Assembly (NCBI RefSeq): GCF_021183825.1
Contig: NZ_CP089211.1
Location: 1,736,001 to 1,800,000, forward strand
Direction of reading: 5' to 3'
From: Sinomicrobium kalidii
Lineage (GTDB): Bacteria > Bacteroidota > Bacteroidia > Flavobacteriales > Flavobacteriaceae
Length of the DNA stretch: 64,000 nucleotides
The notes under the pieces are model-generated. The model saw only the letters and a program-made list of their open reading frames with translations. It did not search any database and was not told where the DNA came from. Position 1 is the stretch's first letter. Each line of letters starts with the position of its first letter. Both the position numbers and the translations under genes were made by a program. Below are positions 6,930 through 16,169 of the stretch, piece by piece.

Positions 6930-9900
6930 CACAACACAACATTTCAAATATACAATGCATCCGCAGGATCAGGAAAAACCTTCACCCTGGTCCGGGAATA
7001 CCTGAAACTCCTGCTTGCTTCCGACTATCCGGATACGTTCAGGCAGGTACTGGCCATTACTTTTACCAACAAGGCCGTAAACGAAATGAAAGAACGCGTG
7101 GTCAACAGCCTCCGGGAAATGGCCGATGAGCACATCCTCTCCGCTCCCTCAGACATGTTCCTGCAACTCCGGGAAGAACTCCATACCGATGACCACACCC
7201 TCCACACAAGGGCAAAAAAGGTATTGAAAAGGATATTGCACAACTACGCCTTCTTTGACATTTCCACGATCGACAAGTTCAATCACCGCCTGCTCCGCAC
7301 CTTTGCCCACGACCTGCACCTTCCGGTAAATTTTGAAGTGGCCATAGACACCGTTTCCCTGTTAAACGAAGCCGTAGACCGTGTTATTTACAGGGCAGGC
7401 GAAGACAAGTTGCTCACAAGGGTACTTGTGGATTTTGCCCTGGAAAAAGCCGATGACGACAAAACCTGGGACATAAGCCTTGACCTCAAAAAAATTGCAA
7501 GGCTGCTGCTCGAAGAAAACCACTATGAACACATACGGGAAATAGAAAACAAAACGCTTGCCGACCTGAAAGCACTGTCCGAAACCCTTAAAAAACTCAC
7601 CCGGGACACCGATAAACAACTGGCGAAAAATGCGGATACCTTCTTTTCCCTGATAAACAATCATGAACTGGAAGCAACGGACTTTAACCGCGGCAGCGTT
7701 CCCAACTTTTTTCTCAAGGCCGGGGACAATTCATTCAAAAGTACCGATTTTCAAAATAAAAAATGGCAGGAAGAGATCCGCACGGCCAAACTGTATACCA
7801 AAACCACGGAAAAGAACAGCCCGGAAAAGGCCGATACCCTGGACCGGTTACAGCCACAGATCGCCACACTGTTCGAAGATACCGCAACACTGTTCTTCCG
7901 GGGACAGTTTCTCCGGAATTTCAGGAGCAAGCTCATCCCGCTATCCCTGCTCAACGCTGTCAACCAGCAACTCAATCACATCAAGGAATCGGAAAACCTG
8001 ATGCTCATATCGGAATTTAACCGCATCCTCGCACAGGCCATAACCGACCAGCCCGCGCCATTCATCTATGAACGACTGGGCGAAAAATACCGTCATTATT
8101 TTATAGACGAGTTCCAGGACACTTCGGAAATGCAGTGGAAAAACCTCCGCCCCCTCATCGGCAACGCCCTGGAAGGGGAATCCCTTTCCGGAAAAAGAGG
8201 CAGCCTGATGTTGGTAGGCGATGCCAAACAGGCCATATACCGCTGGCGCGGAGGAAAGGCCGAACAGTTCATAAAACTGTACAACGAAGAAGATACCCCC
8301 TTTCAGGTAAAACCGGTAATACAACCACTCCCGGTGAATTACCGGAGTTATGACGAAATCATCCGGTTCAACAACCGTTTTTTCAAACATATAGCCGGGC
8401 ACCTCTCCCTTCCCGAATACAGGGACCTTTACCTGAACAGAAGTTATCAGGAACCCAATCCCAAAAAGGGCGGACAGGTAAACATCACTTTCGTCGACAA
8501 AAACAGTGATGACATACGCGAAGCCTATTGCAGGACCACATTCCGGACCATCGAAACATTGCAACAGCAGGGGTATTCGCTGAAAGACATCTGTATCCTC
8601 ACACGAAAAAAGGACCAGGGTGCCGTACTGGCCGGCTATTTACAGGAAAATGACATTCCCGTCATATCTTCGGAATCCCTTTTGCTCAAAAATCACCCCA
8701 AGGTCAATTTCCTCATCCACCTGATGTATTATTTCCTGCAACCGGACAACAGGGAAACCTGCCTGCAACTGCTCTCTTTCCTGGCCGGAAAAGCGCATAC
8801 GGAAGATCAGCACACCTATATAAGTTCCGGGCTTACCGATATGGCCCCCGTATGGAAAGGCTGCGGGTTCTCCCCCGAAACATTCCTTCAGCGATCCCTG
8901 TTTGACAGTATTCAGTATGCCATTGCCTGTTTTGACCTCAACGACCCTTCCGATGCCTATTTACAATATTTCCTGGACGAAATCCTGGAACAGGCCAACC
9001 GCAACCATGCGGGACCGGTAGAATTCCTCGACCACTGGGAAAAGAAAAAGGATACCCTGGGCATCGTTGCACCGGAAGGTATCAACGCCGTACGGTTAAT
9101 GACCATCCACAAATCCAAAGGACTCCAGTTCCGGGCAGTGATCTTCCCTTTTGCGGAAACCAATATCTACGACGACCGCGATCCGCTGCTCTGGTTCCCC
9201 GTTGAACGGGACGCTTTTGGAATTCCATACGCCCTGGTATCAAAAAACAAGGACCTGGAACGTCTGAATGAAGAAGGCCGGAACATGGTAGCCGATTACG
9301 ATGCCAAACTGGAGCTGGACAGTTTCAATATCCTGTATGTGGCCCTGACCCGTGCCGTGGAGCAACTCCACATTATCGGTAAAAATGATATCAACAAAAA
9401 CGGCCAGGAAAACACAAAAACCTTCTCCGGGCTTTTAATCCATTTCTTAAAATCCGGGACGTACTGGGAAGAAGGAAAAACGGTTTATCGTTTCCCGGAT
9501 ATGGAAAATGTGCAACCATTATCCGAAAAACAGCAAAAAACAGATGCGCCCGAACCGCTTTACATATCCTATGTTTCCAATATAGCCGAAAAACAGAAAT
9601 TCCGTATCATCACAAGGTCCGGAGCAATATGGGGTGCAGGGCTCGACAAAGCCATCGAAACAGGAAATGTATATCATACTCTTTTATCCCGGGTGTCTTA
9701 TACCAGCGATGTTGAAAATGTGATCAGCGAAGCCGTCGCCCAGGGACTTATCCCTTCTGAAAAACAAGAAGAATTCACAGAGCGTATAGCGGCAATTACA
9801 ACGCATCCGCAAATCGGCAAATATTATACTCCAGCGTACACGATACACAACGAAAAAGACATCTTTACCGCACAAGGCGAAACCCTGCGGCCGGACAGGA

Positions 9901-10079
9901 TAGCCATCGACCGGGAAGGAACCGCGGTTATACTCGACTACAAAACAGGAAATCCCGACAAAAAACACGAACACCAGCTGCGGCAATACAAGGACGTCCT
10001 CGTGCAGATGGGCCATGCCGTGAGCCACGGATATCTCGTATTTATAGACCGGGATATCCGGGTTATTCAGTACAATTAA
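6903..10079 (+). CDS. addA: AddA/RecB-like UvrD-family helicase-nuclease
   Basis: Large subunit of an AddAB/RecBCD-type enzyme that resects double-strand breaks for RecA-dependent repair. Domains in order: superfamily 1 helicase with Walker A ASAGSGKT at residues 19-26, Walker B DEFQDTS near residue 402, a QAIYRWRGG motif soon after, a second RecA-like half with TIHKSKGLQF near 730 and ALTRAVEQLHI near 815, and a C-terminal PD-(D/E)XK nuclease with LRPDR, VILDYKTG (about 1009) and QLRQY. Length 1058 is normal for this phylum. No in-frame ATG lies upstream of Walker A; TTG at 6903 or 6924 are the candidates, both in the tandem repeat. The partner nuclease gene starts at 13293, with kbl and an ompA-type gene in between. 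Confidence 0.93.
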   Translation: MNIELGTLNHNTTFQIYNASAGSGKTFTLVREYLKLLLASDYPDTFRQVLAITFTNKAVNEMKERVVNSLREMADEHILSAPSDMFLQLREELHTDDHTLHTRAKKVLKRILHNYAFFDISTIDKFNHRLLRTFAHDLHLPVNFEVAIDTVSLLNEAVDRVIYRAGEDKLLTRVLVDFALEKADDDKTWDISLDLKKIARLLLEENHYEHIREIENKTLADLKALSETLKKLTRDTDKQLAKNADTFFSLINNHELEATDFNRGSVPNFFLKAGDNSFKSTDFQNKKWQEEIRTAKLYTKTTEKNSPEKADTLDRLQPQIATLFEDTATLFFRGQFLRNFRSKLIPLSLLNAVNQQLNHIKESENLMLISEFNRILAQAITDQPAPFIYERLGEKYRHYFIDEFQDTSEMQWKNLRPLIGNALEGESLSGKRGSLMLVGDAKQAIYRWRGGKAEQFIKLYNEEDTPFQVKPVIQPLPVNYRSYDEIIRFNNRFFKHIAGHLSLPEYRDLYLNRSYQEPNPKKGGQVNITFVDKNSDDIREAYCRTTFRTIETLQQQGYSLKDICILTRKKDQGAVLAGYLQENDIPVISSESLLLKNHPKVNFLIHLMYYFLQPDNRETCLQLLSFLAGKAHTEDQHTYISSGLTDMAPVWKGCGFSPETFLQRSLFDSIQYAIACFDLNDPSDAYLQYFLDEILEQANRNHAGPVEFLDHWEKKKDTLGIVAPEGINAVRLMTIHKSKGLQFRAVIFPFAETNIYDDRDPLLWFPVERDAFGIPYALVSKNKDLERLNEEGRNMVADYDAKLELDSFNILYVALTRAVEQLHIIGKNDINKNGQENTKTFSGLLIHFLKSGTYWEEGKTVYRFPDMENVQPLSEKQQKTDAPEPLYISYVSNIAEKQKFRIITRSGAIWGAGLDKAIETGNVYHTLLSRVSYTSDVENVISEAVAQGLIPSEKQEEFTERIAAITTHPQIGKYYTPAYTIHNEKDIFTAQGETLRPDRIAIDREGTAVILDYKTGNPDKKHEHQLRQYKDVLVQMGHAVSHGYLVFIDRDIRVIQYN

Positions 10080-10353
10080 CCACTATCATCCAAACCTTTT
10101 CGTAAAATTTCCCCCACTTGCTGATTTTTTTTGGGACCCTCACCCGATTTTGGTGTATAAGTAATAAATCACCCGAAAGAAATTATCAAAAGTCAGGTGT
10201 TTATTGTTTTCATTTTGGGGTGAAAAATGAGTGAAGATTTACTGACAATCACTAAAACCAAAACCGGCCTCTTCGGGAGGTCGTTCAACTGTTGTTTATT
10301 TTTTGGGGTAACTTGGCATGAAAATGTTAAGTAGATAAACACAGTGCTCACGG
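10080..10353 (+). other. Untranslated spacer after addA with small hairpins
   Basis: About 270 bases with no gene. A GGCCTC-TTCG-GGAGGTC hairpin lies near 10267-10283, and AGTGA/TCACT arms lie just before it. The segment runs into the terminator at 10354. It may be a long 3' UTR or an unrecognised small RNA; I do not match it to a known RNA family. Confidence 0.35.
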
Positions 10354-10390
10354 AAGACCGTCCGGATATTTTTTCGGGCGGTCTTTTTTA
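10354..10390 (+). terminator. Rho-independent terminator upstream of kbl
   Basis: AAGACCGTCCG (10354-10364) pairs with CGGGCGGTCTT (10375-10385) apart from one G-T wobble, around a ten-base loop, followed by a T run. It ends the addA-side transcript and separates kbl. Confidence 0.85.
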
Positions 10391-10453
10391 TTTGCCCCGG
10401 GAAAACCAAACTTTCCGGATGAATCATTATACCGAAACAACTCCCGAATTTAT

Positions 10454-10461
10454 TTACCTTT
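10454..10461 (+). promoter_or_regulatory. -7 element of kbl
   Basis: TACCTTTG is an exact TAnnTTTG match 22 bases before the kbl ATG, which implies a leader of about 18 bases. No clear -33 TTG is seen. Confidence 0.6.
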
Positions 10462-10483
10462 GTGCTAATTCAAAAAGAATAAT

Positions 10484-11677
10484 ATGTACGGGAAAATAAA
10501 ACAACACCTTCAGAAAGAATTACAGGACATCAAGGACAGCGGTCTGTACAAAAGGGAACGCATCATCACCTCTCCGCAGGATGCAGTGATCAAAATATCC
10601 ACCGGGGAAGAAGTGGTCAACTTCTGTGCCAACAACTACCTGGGACTGTCTTCCCATCCCGAAGTGATACAGGCGGCCAAGGATACTCTTGATTCTCACG
10701 GTTTCGGAATGTCGTCCGTGAGGTTTATCTGCGGTACCCAGGATATCCATAAAGAACTGGAAAAAAAAATCGCCGATTTTTACGGTACGGAAGATACCAT
10801 TCTCTATGCAGCGGCATTTGATGCCAACGGTGGTGTATTCGAGCCTTTGCTCACCGCAGAGGACGCCATTATCTCGGATTCCCTCAACCACGCTTCCATC
10901 ATAGACGGGGTTCGCCTGTGCAAGGCCAAACGATACCGCTACGAGAACAACAACATGGAAGACCTGGAAGCTAAATTAAAACAGGCCGATGCCGACGGCA
11001 CGCGGTTTAAAGTTGTTGTTACGGACGGTGTCTTCTCAATGGATGGACTTGTAGCACCCCTGGATAAAATAGCAGCCCTGGCCGAAAAATACGACGCCAT
11101 GGTAATGATTGACGAATGCCACGCCGCCGGGTTTATAGGAGAAACCGGCAGGGGAACGCTTGAAGAGAAAGGCGTTATGGGCAAAATAGACATTATAACC
11201 GGAACGCTGGGCAAGGCATTAGGCGGCGCCATGGGAGGTTATACCACCGGAAAAAAAGAAATTATAGAGATCCTGAGGCAACGGTCCAGGCCTTACCTGT
11301 TCTCCAATTCGCTGGCTCCTTCAATCGTAGGCGCCTCCATAAAGGTATTTGACATGCTTTCCGAAAATACGGAACTCAGGGACAAGCTTGAAGAAAACAC
11401 CCGTTACTTTAAAGAAGGGATGAAAAATGCCGGTTTCGATATTATTGACGGTGATTCTGCTATTGTACCCGTTATGCTGTATGATGCCAAACTGTCCCAG
11501 GTAATGGCCGATAAGCTGCTGGAACGGGGAATTTACGTTATCGGGTTCTTCTATCCGGTAGTTCCTAAGGGAAAAGCAAGAATAAGAGTACAGCTTTCTG
11601 CAGCGCATCATAAAGAACATTTAGACAAAGCTATTCAGGCTTTTACCGAAATAGGCAGGGAATTAAATGTGATTTAA
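10484..11677 (+). CDS. kbl: Glycine C-acetyltransferase (2-amino-3-ketobutyrate CoA ligase)
   Basis: PLP enzyme of the alpha-oxoamine synthase family that cleaves 2-amino-3-ketobutyrate with CoA into glycine and acetyl-CoA, the second step of threonine degradation. The 397-residue protein matches the family length. The PLP lysine is Lys244 in GTLGKALGG. Other fold landmarks are [12 protein letters not shown] (about 48-59), [13 protein letters not shown] (cofactor region), [10 protein letters not shown] and [10 protein letters not shown], which carries the PLP-binding Asp and His. No tdh gene is in view. It has its own promoter and a terminator upstream, so it is transcribed apart from addA. 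The related BioF and SPT enzymes share the fold, but the N-terminal region and length favour Kbl. Confidence 0.95.
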   Translation: MYGKIKQHLQKELQDIKDSGLYKRERIITSPQDAVIKISTGEEVVNFCANNYLGLSSHPEVIQAAKDTLDSHGFGMSSVRFICGTQDIHKELEKKIADFYGTEDTILYAAAFDANGGVFEPLLTAEDAIISDSLNHASIIDGVRLCKAKRYRYENNNMEDLEAKLKQADADGTRFKVVVTDGVFSMDGLVAPLDKIAALAEKYDAMVMIDECHAAGFIGETGRGTLEEKGVMGKIDIITGTLGKALGGAMGGYTTGKKEIIEILRQRSRPYLFSNSLAPSIVGASIKVFDMLSENTELRDKLEENTRYFKEGMKNAGFDIIDGDSAIVPVMLYDAKLSQVMADKLLERGIYVIGFFYPVVPKGKARIRVQLSAAHHKEHLDKAIQAFTEIGRELNVI

Positions 11678-11720
11678 AACCGGAGTATTTTCTTAATAAA
11701 ACCAAAAAAATTACTATATT

Positions 11721-11728
11721 TATCTTTG
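11721..11728 (+). promoter_or_regulatory. -7 element of the ompA-type gene
   Basis: TATCTTTG, an exact TAnnTTTG match, lies 63 bases before the ATG at 11791, predicting a leader of about 58 bases, a plausible length for an abundant outer-membrane protein mRNA. Confidence 0.6.
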
Positions 11729-11790
11729 TTTATCTGCCGTAACGGCTTACATTTGCTCTTAATTAATACTTAAAATTTAAATAATTGAAC

Positions 11791-13134
11791 ATGAAACATC
11801 TTAGCAAATTATTAGTTGCTGCGCTCTTGATTATAGGGTTTGGCAATGTACAGGCGCAAGACTCCAATAACCCCTGGCAGGTAAGTTTTGGTGTAAACGC
11901 CGTTGATGTTTACCCCACTAATCAACCCGGGATGGGGCAGTGGCTTGACGAGTATTTCAACGTCAGCGACCACTGGAACATTTTGCCTTCCGTTTCTACA
12001 ATAGCCGTTTCCCGGTATGTAGGTGACGGATTTTCTGTTGGTGTTCGAGGATCCCTTAACAAAATTGACAAATGGGGCGATCAAGATGTAGATGACCTTT
12101 CATATTATGGTGTAGACGGAACTGTTAAATACAATTTCATTGAAGGCAGGAAGTTCGATCCCTTTATCGAAGTAGGTGGTGGTTACACCTGGATTGATGA
12201 GATCGGTGCCGGAACCCTTAACGGGGGAATCGGCTTTAACTTCTGGTTCACAGACAACATTGGTATTAACCTGCAATCCAGCTACAAACACTCTTTCGAA
12301 GACTATCTGGCACCACACTTCCAGCACCTGGCGGGTATTGCCATCAAATTCGGAGGAACAGACACCGATGGCGACGGTATTTTCGATAAAGACGATGAAT
12401 GCCCCGAAGTAGCGGGTCTTCCCGAATTTAACGGATGCCCTGATGCTGACGGTGACGGTATCCCGGATAAAGACGATGCTTGTCCTAACGAAGCCGGTCC
12501 TGCCGAGTTGAACGGATGCCCGGATTCTGACGGTGACGGTATTGCCGATAAAGACGATGAATGCCCGAACGAAGCCGGATCTGCAGAAATGAACGGATGC
12601 CCGGACGCTGACGGCGACGGTATTGCCGATAAAGATGACGAATGCCCGAACGAGGCCGGATCTGCAGAAATGAACGGATGCCCGGACAGAGACGGTGACG
12701 GTGTTGCCGACAAAGACGATGAGTGCCCGGATGTAGCAGGAACAGTGGCCAACAACGGTTGTCCCGAAGTAACAGAAGAGGTTCAGAAAAAACTTAACGA
12801 GTTTGCCAAGACCATTCTGTTCGACCTCAACAAAGCTACCATCAAGCCGGAATCTGCTTCGGTATTAGACCAGATCGTTAGCGTTCTCAACGAATATCCT
12901 AATGCCAATTTCACTGTAGAAGGCCACACTGACAGCTCAGGTAGCGCCGACTATAACCAGAATTTATCTCAGAAAAGAGCAGAATCAGTAAGGAAATACC
13001 TGGCTGAAAAAGGTATAAATCCTTCCAGGCTCTCTTCCATAGGATACGGAGAAGACAAACCTATTGCAGACAATGCCACTGCAGCAGGCAGAAAAGAAAA
13101 CAGAAGGGTGGAAATAAACCTCGTAAAAGAGTAA
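11791..13134 (+). CDS. OmpA-family outer-membrane protein with thrombospondin type 3 repeats
   Basis: Probable structural outer-membrane protein that ties the membrane to peptidoglycan. I use the ATG at 11791 ([13 protein letters not shown]), giving 447 residues with a signal peptide cleaved after VQAQ; a TTG at 11785 adds two residues only. Order: signal peptide, an eight-stranded-barrel-like N-terminal domain to about residue 190, five 27-residue calcium-binding type 3 repeats of DxDGDGxxDxxD form, each with a CP pair, then a C-terminal OmpA domain with [23 protein letters not shown] and [10 protein letters not shown], and the peptidoglycan-binding NRRVEI end. It is flanked by a strong promoter and terminator, so it is monocistronic. 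This is the common Flavobacteriia OprF-like architecture. Confidence 0.95.
   Translation: MKHLSKLLVAALLIIGFGNVQAQDSNNPWQVSFGVNAVDVYPTNQPGMGQWLDEYFNVSDHWNILPSVSTIAVSRYVGDGFSVGVRGSLNKIDKWGDQDVDDLSYYGVDGTVKYNFIEGRKFDPFIEVGGGYTWIDEIGAGTLNGGIGFNFWFTDNIGINLQSSYKHSFEDYLAPHFQHLAGIAIKFGGTDTDGDGIFDKDDECPEVAGLPEFNGCPDADGDGIPDKDDACPNEAGPAELNGCPDSDGDGIADKDDECPNEAGSAEMNGCPDADGDGIADKDDECPNEAGSAEMNGCPDRDGDGVADKDDECPDVAGTVANNGCPEVTEEVQKKLNEFAKTILFDLNKATIKPESASVLDQIVSVLNEYPNANFTVEGHTDSSGSADYNQNLSQKRAESVRKYLAEKGINPSRLSSIGYGEDKPIADNATAAGRKENRRVEINLVKE
12361..12765 (+). repeat. Five tandem 81-bp coding repeats (type 3 repeats)
   Basis: Units begin at 12361, 12442, 12523, 12604 and 12685, each encoding a 27-residue DxDGDGxxDKDD...CP...NGCP block. 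Units 3 and 4 are almost identical in DNA, including the GSAEMNGCP segment, while units 1 and 5 have drifted. That pattern suggests recent duplication within the array. Confidence 0.95.
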
Positions 13135-13157
13135 ACGAACCCTCCTATAAATAATTA

Positions 13158-13195
13158 AAATCCCGTCCTGATGAATTTCAGGATGGGATTTTTTA
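13158..13195 (+). terminator. Rho-independent terminator of the ompA-type gene
   Basis: AATCCCGTCCTG (13159-13170) pairs with CAGGATGGGATT (13179-13190) apart from one G-T wobble, around an eight-base loop, followed by TTTT. Confidence 0.9.
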
Positions 13196-13292
13196 CTTTT
13201 AAACTTTTAACGGATCAAACCAAAGGAAAGACCGTACAGATAAAAAGCTTAAATATCAATTCGTGTATTTGTGATACACTAAAAACAGATGA

Positions 13293-16064
13293 ATGAAAAC
13301 ATTCCTGTCTGAAGTCGTTGAAAATGTACTTTCCGGTCACGATAACATAAGTGATGTCATCTTTATTCTGCCCGGAAAAAGAGCAGGTGTGTTCCTGAAA
13401 AAAGAGATTCGCTACCGTATGACCCGTACGGCCTTCGCCCCTCAGGTATACAGCGTGGAAGAGTTTGTACAGGAACTCTCCGGGCTTCGCCTCATTCCCA
13501 ATATACAGCTCCTGTTCGAGTTCTACCAGGTATACCGGCAGGCAACACCCCGGGAACAACAGGAAGATTTTTACACCTTCTCCAAATGGGCACAGGTAGT
13601 GCTCCAGGATTTTAACGAAGTAGACCGTTACCTTATCCCTCCCGACCGTATCTTTTCACATTTGTCTTCCGTAAAAGAACTGGACCACTGGTCCCTTTCG
13701 GAGAAAAAAACACCCATGCAGGAGCAATACATACAATTCTGGAAGACCCTGGGAACCTACTACACCCTGCTCCGCGATAAATTGCTTTCCGAACAGTGCG
13801 GATACCAGGGACTGATATACCGGGAAGCTATTGAAAACATAGAACACTACCTGGACCACAAGGGAAACAAAAAGCACATTTTTATCGGTTTTAATGCATT
13901 GAACAATGCAGAATCTGCCATCATCCAGGAATTCCTCGCTGCGGGGGCCGAAGCATACTGGGATACGGACAAAGCCTTCATGGAAGACCTGGAACACGAT
14001 GCCGGCCTTTTTATGCGGCGGTATAAAAAAGAATGGAAGCACTATGCAAAAAATCCCTTTAAAAACATAAACACCCATTTTTCACTACCAAAACATATAG
14101 AGATCATAGGGATCCCCGGGAAAACGGGGCAGGCCATGTACATACATTCCATCCTTTCTTCCCTCAAAGACAAGGGACATACGGAACAAACCGCCGTGAT
14201 CCTCGGCAATGAAGAATTGCTGAATCCCGTACTCAATGCTATTCCGGAAGATCTCGCCGAAGTAAACATTACCGGAGGCTTTCCTCTGGCCTACACCCCC
14301 GTTGCTTCGTGGTTTCATGCCTTTTTCCAGCTCCTGGAAAACGAGGAGTCCGGGAAATGGTACTATCAGAATGTCATTAACCTCATTTCTCATCCCGTTT
14401 CCAAGGCCCTGCTGACGTGTAACGGACGTGATCTTGCTTCTGGTTTTATCCGGACCATCCAGGACAACAACATTGTTTTTATCACCCGGGAACATGTGGA
14501 AAAAGCATTCGCAGATATCACGGCAAACGCAAAAAACGGAATTTCCGAAGCAACACTGCTGTTTTTCTCCAAAACGCATTGTACCGTCAACGATATCATA
14601 ACAAAATGTACCGAACTTACCTTGCGGATGAAGGATATTTACTCCCGGCAAGGAAACCAGGTGTTCCTGGAATACCTCTACAGGTTTTACGAGATATTCA
14701 ACCAGATCCGTTTTTTTAATGAAAAATACCAGGTCATTTCCATAAATGCCCTGACCGGTATCTACAGGGAGTTACTGCTCCAGGAAACCGTGGATTTCCA
14801 GGGAGAACCTTTGGAAGGTCTTCAGGTAATGGGGGTACTGGAAAGCCGTAACCTCGATTACGAAACCGTGATCCTGACTTCCGTAAACGAAGGCGACCTT
14901 CCCTCGGGAAAATCGGGCAATTCCTTTATTCCCTTTGATATAAAAGTGGCCTACGGCCTGCCTACCTATAAGGAAAAAGATGCCATATATGCCTATCACT
15001 TTTACCGGCTCCTGCAACGGGCCAAAAAAGTTTACCTGCTCTACAATACCGATACCGGGACTTTCGACGGCGGGGAAAAAAGCCGTTTTATACAGCAACT
15101 GACCACCTTTAAAGAGGAAAACCACCACATCCGGGAACGCATTGCAGCTCCTAAAGCGGCCCCGTTACCGGGACCTCCTTCTCCAATAAAAAAGACCCCT
15201 TCCCTCCTGGAGGCTATCCGGAAAATGGCCGAAAACGGCTTCTCTCCCACCTCACTCACCAATTACATACGCAACCCCTTGCAATTTTACCACCAGGCCA
15301 TTCTCAGGGTTCAGGACGAATATGAAGTAGAGGAAACTATCGCTGCCAACACGCTCGGCACCATTATTCACGATACACTGGAAGACTTGTACAAACCTCT
15401 TACCGGGCAAGTGCTTACCGTACAACATATAGCGGAAATGCGAAGTAAGGCCGGCCGGATTATCGACCTTAAATTCGGGCAGGTATACCACGGGGGAGAT
15501 TTCAGCCGCGGAAAAAACCTGCTGAGTTACGAAGTTGCCAAACAATACCTGAAAAATTTCCTGCAGACAGAAGAAAAAAGAGTCCTTGACGGTGACACCA
15601 TAAAAATTGTGGAGATCGAACGTAATCTGAAGATAAAGATTGACGTACCCGGCATCCCCTATCCGGTATACCTGAAAGGAAAGGTAGACCGGGTGGAAGA
15701 AACAAACGGCACACTGTGTTTTATCGATTACAAGACCGGGAAAGTAGAACAAAGCGATGTGGAGCTCGCGGACTGGGAAGACCTCGTTACCGACTACAAA
15801 TACAGCAAGGCGTTTCAACTGCTCTGTTATTCCTACATGCTTACCAGCAACAGCACATACCCCTTACCGGCAGAAGCGGCGATCATATCGTTCAAGAACC
15901 TGCAAAAAGGAGCGCTGAAATTTGCAAAAAAAGGAGAAGTCCGTACTCAAAAAGAGTACGGAATTTCAGAAACTACCTTTCAGTATTTCACCGAACAGCT
16001 TTACCGTCTCATTTCGGAAATATGTGATCCCGATATCCCGTTTGAAGAAAAGGAAGTCCCGTAA
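13293..16064 (+). CDS. addB: AddB-like PD-(D/E)XK nuclease, partner of AddA
   Basis: Second subunit of the AddAB-type recombination nuclease. The 923-residue protein begins MKTFLSEVVENVLSG and keeps a degenerate helicase-like start, with PGKRAGVFLK in place of a Walker A. It ends in a RecB-type nuclease domain: SLTNYIRNPLQFYH near residue 650, GKVDRVEETNG near 795, and FIDYKTGK near 810 with the catalytic Asp and Lys. In Firmicutes AddB a 4Fe-4S cluster uses a Cys in the motif at about 650 and three Cys at the C-terminus. Here that first Cys is Asn (RNP) and the tail has no Cys cluster, so the cluster is probably absent. addA lies 3.2 kb upstream on the same strand, separated by kbl and the ompA-type gene. 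Confidence 0.88.
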   Translation: MKTFLSEVVENVLSGHDNISDVIFILPGKRAGVFLKKEIRYRMTRTAFAPQVYSVEEFVQELSGLRLIPNIQLLFEFYQVYRQATPREQQEDFYTFSKWAQVVLQDFNEVDRYLIPPDRIFSHLSSVKELDHWSLSEKKTPMQEQYIQFWKTLGTYYTLLRDKLLSEQCGYQGLIYREAIENIEHYLDHKGNKKHIFIGFNALNNAESAIIQEFLAAGAEAYWDTDKAFMEDLEHDAGLFMRRYKKEWKHYAKNPFKNINTHFSLPKHIEIIGIPGKTGQAMYIHSILSSLKDKGHTEQTAVILGNEELLNPVLNAIPEDLAEVNITGGFPLAYTPVASWFHAFFQLLENEESGKWYYQNVINLISHPVSKALLTCNGRDLASGFIRTIQDNNIVFITREHVEKAFADITANAKNGISEATLLFFSKTHCTVNDIITKCTELTLRMKDIYSRQGNQVFLEYLYRFYEIFNQIRFFNEKYQVISINALTGIYRELLLQETVDFQGEPLEGLQVMGVLESRNLDYETVILTSVNEGDLPSGKSGNSFIPFDIKVAYGLPTYKEKDAIYAYHFYRLLQRAKKVYLLYNTDTGTFDGGEKSRFIQQLTTFKEENHHIRERIAAPKAAPLPGPPSPIKKTPSLLEAIRKMAENGFSPTSLTNYIRNPLQFYHQAILRVQDEYEVEETIAANTLGTIIHDTLEDLYKPLTGQVLTVQHIAEMRSKAGRIIDLKFGQVYHGGDFSRGKNLLSYEVAKQYLKNFLQTEEKRVLDGDTIKIVEIERNLKIKIDVPGIPYPVYLKGKVDRVEETNGTLCFIDYKTGKVEQSDVELADWEDLVTDYKYSKAFQLLCYSYMLTSNSTYPLPAEAAIISFKNLQKGALKFAKKGEVRTQKEYGISETTFQYFTEQLYRLISEICDPDIPFEEKEVP

Positions 16065-16110
16065 ATGCCCGTTCCGCTGGGATCAGCCCCCTGTCTTTTC
16101 CCGGATAAAA

Positions 16111-16144
16111 CAAAAAGGGAGGACATCGCACAAGACGTCCTCCC
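16111..16144 (-). terminator. Terminator of the first susCD operon, between convergent genes
   Basis: GGGAGGAC (16117-16124) pairs with GTCCTCCC (16137-16144). On the minus strand the stem is followed by TTTTTG, which favours the susD side, but it can also stop addB transcription. Confidence 0.8.
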
Positions 16145-16169
16145 TGTTTCAGGTAAGAACCGGTATCGG

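Noticed and set aside
12361..12765. CRISPR-like regular repeat
   Set aside because: The repeats are 81-bp coding units of a calcium-binding protein with no unique spacers.
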